Shown here in pieces: positions 59,019-64,000 of a stretch of DNA of 64,000 bases. The notes beneath the pieces are model-generated. The model was not told the DNA's origin. It ran no database searches and saw nothing but the letters and a program-made list of their open reading frames with translations. How positions within the stretch are numbered: the stretch's first letter is position 1; each line of letters starts with the position of its first letter. The stretch is taken from contig NZ_JAGGLV010000010.1 in assembly GCF_017874735.1 (NCBI RefSeq), positions 1 to 64,000 of the forward strand, given 5' to 3'. The DNA is from Paenibacillus silagei (GTDB lineage Bacteria > Bacillota > Bacilli > Paenibacillales > Paenibacillaceae). Both the position numbers and the translations under genes were made by a program.

Positions 59019-61340
59019 TTGAAAAAACTAATTTCTTTGACTGTAAGCGCAGCCTTGCTGCTCGCGCCATTAGCCTACACGATTAACGCACCGGCCTTGA
59101 ACCTGAAGGTGGATGCGGTTTCAGCAGCCTCGGAAGAAGCGCCGGCAGCGACTGCTAAACCAGCTCCGAAGGCAACAGCCAAACCGGCAGCCACTCCGAA
59201 GGCGACAGCCAAACCGGCGCCAACTCCGAAGGCGACAGCCAAACCGGCGCCAACTCCGAAGGCGACAGCCAAACCGGCAGCCACTCCGAAGGCAACAGCC
59301 AAACCGGCAGCCACTCCTAAGGCGACAGCTGCACCGGCAGCAACGGCTAAAGCAACCGCTAAGCCGGCAGCAACCACTGCACCGGAAGCATCTGCCAAGG
59401 CTTCAGCGAAGCCAGCGGCAACTGCTAAGCCGGCAGCAACAGCAGCTCCAGTTACTGTACACGAGGATGTATATCAGAACGGAGTATATGTTGCTTATGG
59501 CGATGCGTATTCCAAAGGAACAGAGGGTGCAAAGGTAACGATTAAAGACGGCAAGATCGCCGATATCGAGCTGCTCAGAACCAGCCCGAAGATCATCGAC
59601 CGCAATGCCCGTGAGAATTACAGCGGCGTGTGGGCAGCCTATGGCCTGATGAAAGACAGACTGATGGGTAAAACCAGAGACGGCGCGGCTGCGGTTGACG
59701 CTGTATCCGGTGCAACCCGTACCAGTAACGGCTGGAAGCTGTCTGTAGACAGAGCTTTTGAGCGATCCCTTGCGCACCAAGCGGCTGATGCCACTTATTT
59801 TAACGGAGTCCATATGGGCGTAGACCCTGAGGCCAAATATGCAGTGTTTGCTACCTATGAAGCAAACAAGCTGACTGCGGTGAAATTGTATCCGCTGAGC
59901 GCTACCGGAGATTTCGTGGATGAGAAGACATATACGGCTGAACAGACCGCAGCGATTGCAGCAATCACTCCTGCACTGCTTGCCAAAGGTACTAGTGCGC
60001 AGCCGGTAGCCGGCTTCGAGGCAGAGACCAAAACCGCAGTGAACGCCTTCTGGGATGCCGAACAGAATGCCAGCATCAACAACAAGGCTGCTTATGTTGA
60101 CGGATTCTACTCTTCCTACGGTACAGCAAGAAGTGTGGGCGTGGAGAGAGCGGATGTTGTGATCCGTAACGGTAAGCTGGTAGATGTGAAGTTGTTCAGA
60201 CTGGGCAGCAACCTGATCGACAGAGGGGCAACCGCTTATGCGGAAGTTGTGAAGGCGAATGCTCCGATGACCGCCAAACTGCTGGCTAACGGATTCTTTA
60301 TCGCTAACTATAATGAGAAGGTAGATGGAATCTCCGGCGCTACGGAGAGCAGCCATGGCTGGAACCAGGCCGTAGAGCGCGCTTTTGAGAAAGCCATGAA
60401 GACTCCGGGTGAAGGTCAAACCTTCGATGGTAAATTTGCCGGTGTGGATAATCAGTCCAAGGTTATGCTGCTGGTTGATCTCGATGCGGATCAGGTAACG
60501 GGCATCAAGCTGAGCCTGTTCGGCGCAGACGGTAAGCTGATTGCAGATGACAAGCGGACCGAAGAACAGAAATCACTGGTCGACAAGCTGACCGCAGGAC
60601 TGCTCTCAAGCGGCGTGCAGGCTCCAGATATCGCCGGACAGGAAGCCCTGTCGGCTGCAGCGAAGGCAGCACTGACGGATGCTTTGACCAATGCGTCCAA
60701 GGTACAAGGCACTTATAAAGACGGCACTTTCACCGCTTATGGTGATGCTTATGACAAAGGCACGAACAAAGCAGATGTTACACTGCGTAACGGCAAGATC
60801 GTAAATGTGGCCCTTTCCCGTGTAGGCATGAACATGGTGGATCTGGGTAAATCCGCTTATGCTGAGGTGCAAAAAGCTATTCCGGTGCTGACCGCCAGCT
60901 TCCTGGCCGCAGGCACAAGAGAAGGCGCTCAGGATGTGGATGCCGTATCCGGCGCTACCAGCAGCAGCAATGCGCTGAAGGCAGCCGTTGACAGAGCTTA
61001 TGGTAAAGCGGAAATTACGGAAACGGATAAGGCCGCGTACTTCGACGGGATTTTCATCGGTGCCAGTGTGGATAAGACTGTAAATGTCATGGTTACTACT
61101 AAGTATAATGTGCCTGTAACTATGGCTGTGTACTACCTGGATGATAAAGGTAAGGTAAGATATAATCTGACGGATGATGAGCTGCTGGTGAAGTACGAGA
61201 TCGAGAATACCTCAAACGGCAAAGGACTGCATAAGTACGGGTACCGTGCAGCAGCCTTCGGAGCGAATGATGCCCAGAAAGCCATCTCCGCCAAAGCGGT
61301 AGAAGCGATCAAAGCAGCGCTCGAATCTGCCGGAAAATAA
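59019..61340 (+). CDS. secreted protein with three FMN-binding (ApbE-flavinylation) domains
   Basis: A 773-residue exported protein. The signal peptide covers about residues 1-36 (MKKLISLTVSAALLLAPLAY, cut near VSAA-SEE). A Lys/Ala/Pro low-complexity stalk (about 45-150) is built from repeats such as KATAKPAATP. Three FMN-binding domains each carry the flavinylation motif D-x-x-S-G-A-T, with acceptor threonines T233, T442 and T647. ApbE attaches FMN to such threonines by a phosphoester bond. The PplA protein of Listeria, with two such domains, takes part in extracellular electron transfer. No lipobox or LPxTG is seen, so it may be held by the basic stalk. The TTG start is eight bases after AAAGGAGA. 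Confidence 0.9.
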   Translation: MKKLISLTVSAALLLAPLAYTINAPALNLKVDAVSAASEEAPAATAKPAPKATAKPAATPKATAKPAPTPKATAKPAPTPKATAKPAATPKATAKPAATPKATAAPAATAKATAKPAATTAPEASAKASAKPAATAKPAATAAPVTVHEDVYQNGVYVAYGDAYSKGTEGAKVTIKDGKIADIELLRTSPKIIDRNARENYSGVWAAYGLMKDRLMGKTRDGAAAVDAVSGATRTSNGWKLSVDRAFERSLAHQAADATYFNGVHMGVDPEAKYAVFATYEANKLTAVKLYPLSATGDFVDEKTYTAEQTAAIAAITPALLAKGTSAQPVAGFEAETKTAVNAFWDAEQNASINNKAAYVDGFYSSYGTARSVGVERADVVIRNGKLVDVKLFRLGSNLIDRGATAYAEVVKANAPMTAKLLANGFFIANYNEKVDGISGATESSHGWNQAVERAFEKAMKTPGEGQTFDGKFAGVDNQSKVMLLVDLDADQVTGIKLSLFGADGKLIADDKRTEEQKSLVDKLTAGLLSSGVQAPDIAGQEALSAAAKAALTDALTNASKVQGTYKDGTFTAYGDAYDKGTNKADVTLRNGKIVNVALSRVGMNMVDLGKSAYAEVQKAIPVLTASFLAAGTREGAQDVDAVSGATSSSNALKAAVDRAYGKAEITETDKAAYFDGIFIGASVDKTVNVMVTTKYNVPVTMAVYYLDDKGKVRYNLTDDELLVKYEIENTSNGKGLHKYGYRAAAFGANDAQKAISAKAVEAIKAALESAGK
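59148..59340 (+). repeat. 30-bp tandem repeats coding the Lys/Ala/Pro stalk
   Basis: Near-identical units encode KATAKPA(A/P)TP, about six copies, in frame within the FMN-binding protein gene. Confidence 0.88.
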
Positions 61341-61355
61341 CAGAATCCATTCACT

Positions 61356-61400
61356 AAGGGTTGTCCTGGGTCATGCAAATGGCCGGGACAGCCCTTTTTG
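61356..61400 (+). terminator. terminator of the FMN-binding protein gene
   Basis: AAGGGTTGTCC pairs with GGACAGCCCTT with partial inner pairing, followed by TTTTTG. Confidence 0.85.
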
Positions 61401-61531
61401 CAGGTGCGGACATAAATAGGAATGCCAATCGTATAGTAATTTAAAGGGATTTGGGAAGGGAGTGTCAAACCTCTAATATACACACTAATATACCCAGCAG
61501 GCCCAGGCCTGTAGTCATAGGAGGCTTCACA

Positions 61532-62488
61532 ATGACATTAATCAAACAGTTAGCCCCGCAGGATGAATTCACCGGCTTCTATCTGCTTAGAGAACTGGTG
61601 CTGAAACAGACGAACGGAACTCCTCCCAAGGATTACTTCGATATTGTACTAGGTGATGCCAGCGGCCAGATTTCGGCGAAATACTGGGACGTCAGCGTGA
61701 CAGATAAGGAGACTTTTTTCCCGATGGCGCTGGTGAAGGTCCGGGGGATGGCTCATACGTATCGCGAGAAGCTTCAGGTCAAAATCACCAAGCTAAGACT
61801 GGTCAATGAATCCGACGGCGTATCGCTGACCGACTTCATCCGCTCAGCCCCGGTGCGTCCTGTGGACCTGGTCCATACGATTAAGAACGAGATGGCGAGT
61901 ATTGCCGATCCGGAGATTGCAGCGATTGTGAACTTCTGTGTAGGGAAGGTTGAGGAGAAGCTGATGCATTATCCGGCGGCCAAGACCCATCATCATGCCT
62001 ATTTCGCCGGGCTTGCTTATCACATGGTCCGTATGCTGGAGATTGGGGATTTCCTGTGTAAGCAGCGTCCGTTCCTGAATCCTGATCTGATGAGAGCGGG
62101 CATTATCCTCCATGATATCGCCAAGCCGGAAGAGATGATCTCGCAGTACGGCATTGTGTCGGATTACAGTGTGCACGGAAAGCTGATTGGACATATCTCG
62201 ATGGCTTCAAGCTGGATTACAGAAGCGGCCATCCGCACCGGCATTGATCTGGAATCCGAGAAGGTCATGGCGCTTCAGCATCTGGTCTTATCTCATCATA
62301 ATTTGGGCGAGTGGGGAAGCCCGGTCCAGCCCCAGACGGCTGAAGCAGTTGCCCTGCATCATATCGATGCGATGGATGCGAAGCTGCAGATGGTGGAGGA
62401 CGCTCTTGATACCACTCCGGAGACGGAGGAATGGACGCCGTTCATCAGAGGACTGGAGAATAAGGCCGTCTACCGGCTGAAGATATAA
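61532..62488 (+). CDS. yhaM: 3'-5' exoribonuclease YhaM
   Basis: A 318-residue enzyme. The N-terminal OB-fold (about 10-95) has the ISAKYWDV and LVKVRGMAHTYREKLQVKI strands and probably binds RNA. The HD domain (about 155-300) has metal ligands in KTHHHAYFAGLAYHMVRM, IILHDIAKPEE and LSHHNLGEWGSP. The layout is that of B. subtilis YhaM, which trims RNA 3' ends. The ATG at 61532 follows TAGGAGGCTTCACA; upstream in-frame sequence is not used. Confidence 0.95.
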   Translation: MTLIKQLAPQDEFTGFYLLRELVLKQTNGTPPKDYFDIVLGDASGQISAKYWDVSVTDKETFFPMALVKVRGMAHTYREKLQVKITKLRLVNESDGVSLTDFIRSAPVRPVDLVHTIKNEMASIADPEIAAIVNFCVGKVEEKLMHYPAAKTHHHAYFAGLAYHMVRMLEIGDFLCKQRPFLNPDLMRAGIILHDIAKPEEMISQYGIVSDYSVHGKLIGHISMASSWITEAAIRTGIDLESEKVMALQHLVLSHHNLGEWGSPVQPQTAEAVALHHIDAMDAKLQMVEDALDTTPETEEWTPFIRGLENKAVYRLKI

Positions 62489-62512
62489 CGATCGAGACAC
62501 TGGTATCGCTGA

Positions 62513-62566
62513 AAATAAAGCAATCCCCCCATCCCGTAGTTGCGGTTTGGGGGGATTGCTTTATTT
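62513..62566. terminator. bidirectional terminator between yhaM and the exonuclease-TerD gene
   Basis: AAATAAAGCAATCCCCCC (62513-62530) pairs with GGGGGGATTGCTTTATTT (62549-62566), symmetrical and strong. Confidence 0.92.
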
Positions 62567-62573
62567 GGGATCT

Positions 62574-63944
62574 TCAGTCCGCCGCTGCGGCGGACTCCGC
62601 CTGTGCCTTCGTGACGCTGTCAGCTTCCAGGCCGTAGTGGCTGCACAGGGCCGGAAGGCCGCCCGGCAGCAACTCTCCGATAGCAGCGAATCTCCATTTA
62701 TCCTTATAACGGTAGAACTCACCGATAACAACGGACATGCCTGGCATAACATTCCGGCTTAAGGGGAATACGGCCAGTCTGACTCCCGTCCGGGAATCAA
62801 TCAGTGATACGGAAGCGTTCCAGATCGGGCCCGGATTCCGGTCACCGCTGAACTCCGCAACCGTGAAGGCCAGCGCAATCCGCGTGATGGCTGCAGGCAG
62901 GCTGGTCAGCTGAAGATACAGATGCCCCATGTGCGCAGCGGGCTTAGAGCAGAAGACGGAGCCGCTAGGGTCTTCCATATTCCCAGAGAAGATAAGCTCC
63001 CGCTCTTGCTCACAGCGTCCGCTCTCCCGGAGCAGGAAGGCAGCGGTCTCCGGCTGGCTGACTTCCAGGTGCGAAGCCGGAGCGTCCCACTCCACAGCGG
63101 CAAGGAGTCTGGAGGCGCTAAGCTTGTCGCCGATATCGACTCGCTGGCCGCGAACCAGCTCAGGGACCAGCAGAGCTGCAGGAGTAGGCTCCTTGACTGT
63201 AGCCGGGTGAGTCACAGAAGCTGTGACATCCTGAGCAGCTACAACGGGAGCCTCGCTATCCAGCAGGCCGGATGCTGCGGGCATCGGTGTTGTGTTGGCC
63301 TCCTTGCTGGTTGTCTTGGCAGCAGCCTTCTTCCCGGCGGCCGGCTTCTTCGCGGCCTTCTTGGGCGCTGCCTTGAACGGCGTATACCCGCCGTCATACA
63401 TCGTCCCGGCCTTGTAGCCCTGGCTGCCGGCTAACAGCAGCGGATCGAACTGCTGCCACTGCTCCATCAATTTCAGGAGAATCAGTGCAGAAGCTCTGGC
63501 ATCCTCCAGGGCATCATGGTGCTTCAGCCGGATGCCGAAATGCGCCGAGATGACATTCAGCTTATGGGAGGGGAGGTCCTGGAGCATTTTTTTGCCGAGC
63601 AGGTAGGTACATAAATATTGAAAGCCGGGATAGCCAAGAGAGTAGTCGTCCAGGCAGTAACGCAGCACACTCATATCGAAGGCGGCATTATGCGCGATCA
63701 CAATCTCCCCCTGCAGCAGCGGTTCCACCGTGGGCCACAGCTCAGCGAAAGTAGGCTGGCCTCTAACCATAGAGGGTGTAATTCCATGAATGGCAATATT
63801 CATCCCGTCGAACGGTTGCTGCGGGTCAATCAGCCAGTTGTGCTCTGCTGTAACGATACCATCACGGACCTGAACAAGCCCCAGGGCACAGGCGCTGGAG
63901 CGGCCGGAATTGGCAGTCTCAAAATCTATCGCAGTGAAATTCAT
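62574..63944 (-). CDS. DEDDh exonuclease-TerD domain fusion protein
   Basis: A 456-residue protein. Residues 1-170 are a DnaQ-like exonuclease: AIDFETANS (D7, E9), AHNAAFDMSVL (the third acid) and HHDALEDARASA (the catalytic His and last Asp). A Lys/Ala/Pro linker (about 190-215, KKAAKKPAAGKKAAAK) resembles histone-tail-like DNA-binding segments. The C-terminal half (about 265-440) has LVRGQRVDIGD, VEWDAPASHLEVSQPETAAFL and later FPLSRNVMPGMSVVIGEFYR with WRFAAIGE, a pattern of TerD (tellurium/stress) proteins, which bind calcium. It faces yhaM across a shared terminator. The start is just left of the window edge's AT-rich region. Confidence 0.9.
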   Translation of the reverse strand: MNFTAIDFETANSGRSSACALGLVQVRDGIVTAEHNWLIDPQQPFDGMNIAIHGITPSMVRGQPTFAELWPTVEPLLQGEIVIAHNAAFDMSVLRYCLDDYSLGYPGFQYLCTYLLGKKMLQDLPSHKLNVISAHFGIRLKHHDALEDARASALILLKLMEQWQQFDPLLLAGSQGYKAGTMYDGGYTPFKAAPKKAAKKPAAGKKAAAKTTSKEANTTPMPAASGLLDSEAPVVAAQDVTASVTHPATVKEPTPAALLVPELVRGQRVDIGDKLSASRLLAAVEWDAPASHLEVSQPETAAFLLRESGRCEQERELIFSGNMEDPSGSVFCSKPAAHMGHLYLQLTSLPAAITRIALAFTVAEFSGDRNPGPIWNASVSLIDSRTGVRLAVFPLSRNVMPGMSVVIGEFYRYKDKWRFAAIGELLPGGLPALCSHYGLEADSVTKAQAESAAAAD

Positions 63945-64000
63945 CAGGTAAAGCCCCTATCTATCATCTATTACCTTTCATATTAAAGGAGCAAAGCTGG

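Noticed and set aside
59403..60419. 338-residue minus-strand frame
   Set aside because: Antisense shadow of the FMN-binding protein gene, with no start signal or family likeness.

Overview
The window looks like a chromosomal segment of a Paenibacillus-type member of the Bacillales. The evidence is strong AGGAGG ribosome binding sites with occasional TTG/GTG starts, a T-box leader on an ilv operon, a perfect PerR box, a Fur-type box before feoAB, a sporulation-kinase-like sensor, an LPxTG wall protein, a PucR-controlled purine cluster and a moderately GC-rich composition. Genus-level placement is an inference from protein style, not from a search.

Layout. (1) 1-6.8 kb: a Gly/Tyr-rich small protein, a GNAT acetyltransferase, then T-box-led ilvB-ilvN-ilvC-leuA. 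(2) 7.2-12.1 kb: one 1622-residue LPQTG-anchored adhesin with collagen-binding-type and five SpaA/Cna_B-type domains, followed by an orphan response regulator of the receiver-winged helix-BTAD type. (3) 13.7-16.4 kb: an ECF sigma / anti-sigma / membrane protein / DUF4097-like protein operon. (4) 16.5-19.6 kb: an aldo/keto reductase, leuB (separated from leuA by about 11 kb) and a PerR-box-preceded 2-Cys peroxiredoxin. (5) 19.9-29.9 kb: a zinc-finger protein, a PAS sensor kinase, leucyl aminopeptidase, a 43-residue protein, feoA-feoB plus an Feo-associated Cys-rich peptide, a DRE-TIM aldolase, a MASE3-like GGDEF/EAL protein and a tRNA-Gly. (6) 30-37.2 kb: an M20 dipeptidase, a TRM11-like methyltransferase, a NUDIX protein, small proteins, an ASCH protein, an ABC-F ATPase and a PH-domain protein. 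(7) 37.4-56.2 kb: an all-plus-strand purine/ureide catabolic cluster: oxamate-amidohydrolase-like Ntn hydrolase, amidase, pucR, a PucB-like protein, a BMP-type purine nucleoside ABC transporter, uraD, uraH, allB, allC, pucG and adenine deaminase. (8) 57-64 kb: an IDEAL-like protein, ferrochelatase, a secreted protein with three FMN-attachment motifs, YhaM exoribonuclease and a DEDDh exonuclease-TerD fusion.

The purine cluster reads as one route. Nucleosides enter through the BMP/ABC system, adenine is deaminated, 5-hydroxyisourate goes to allantoin (UraH, UraD), then allantoate (AllB), ureidoglycine (AllC) and oxalurate (PucG). The first two genes would suit an oxamate branch. Xanthine dehydrogenase, uricase and an oxalurate carbamoyltransferase are not in the window. 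The cluster also carries several repeat oddities: an array of about 37 Shine-Dalgarno-like 8-mers, an 11-copy array of 51-52 bp hairpins, and in-frame low-complexity inserts in several of its enzymes.

The findings I rate highest are the triple-FMN secreted protein with two FNR-type boxes and a cre-like site, the hairpin array with paired base changes in its stems, the 8-mer array, the exonuclease-TerD fusion, and a 95-bp dispersed element present twice in opposite orientation.
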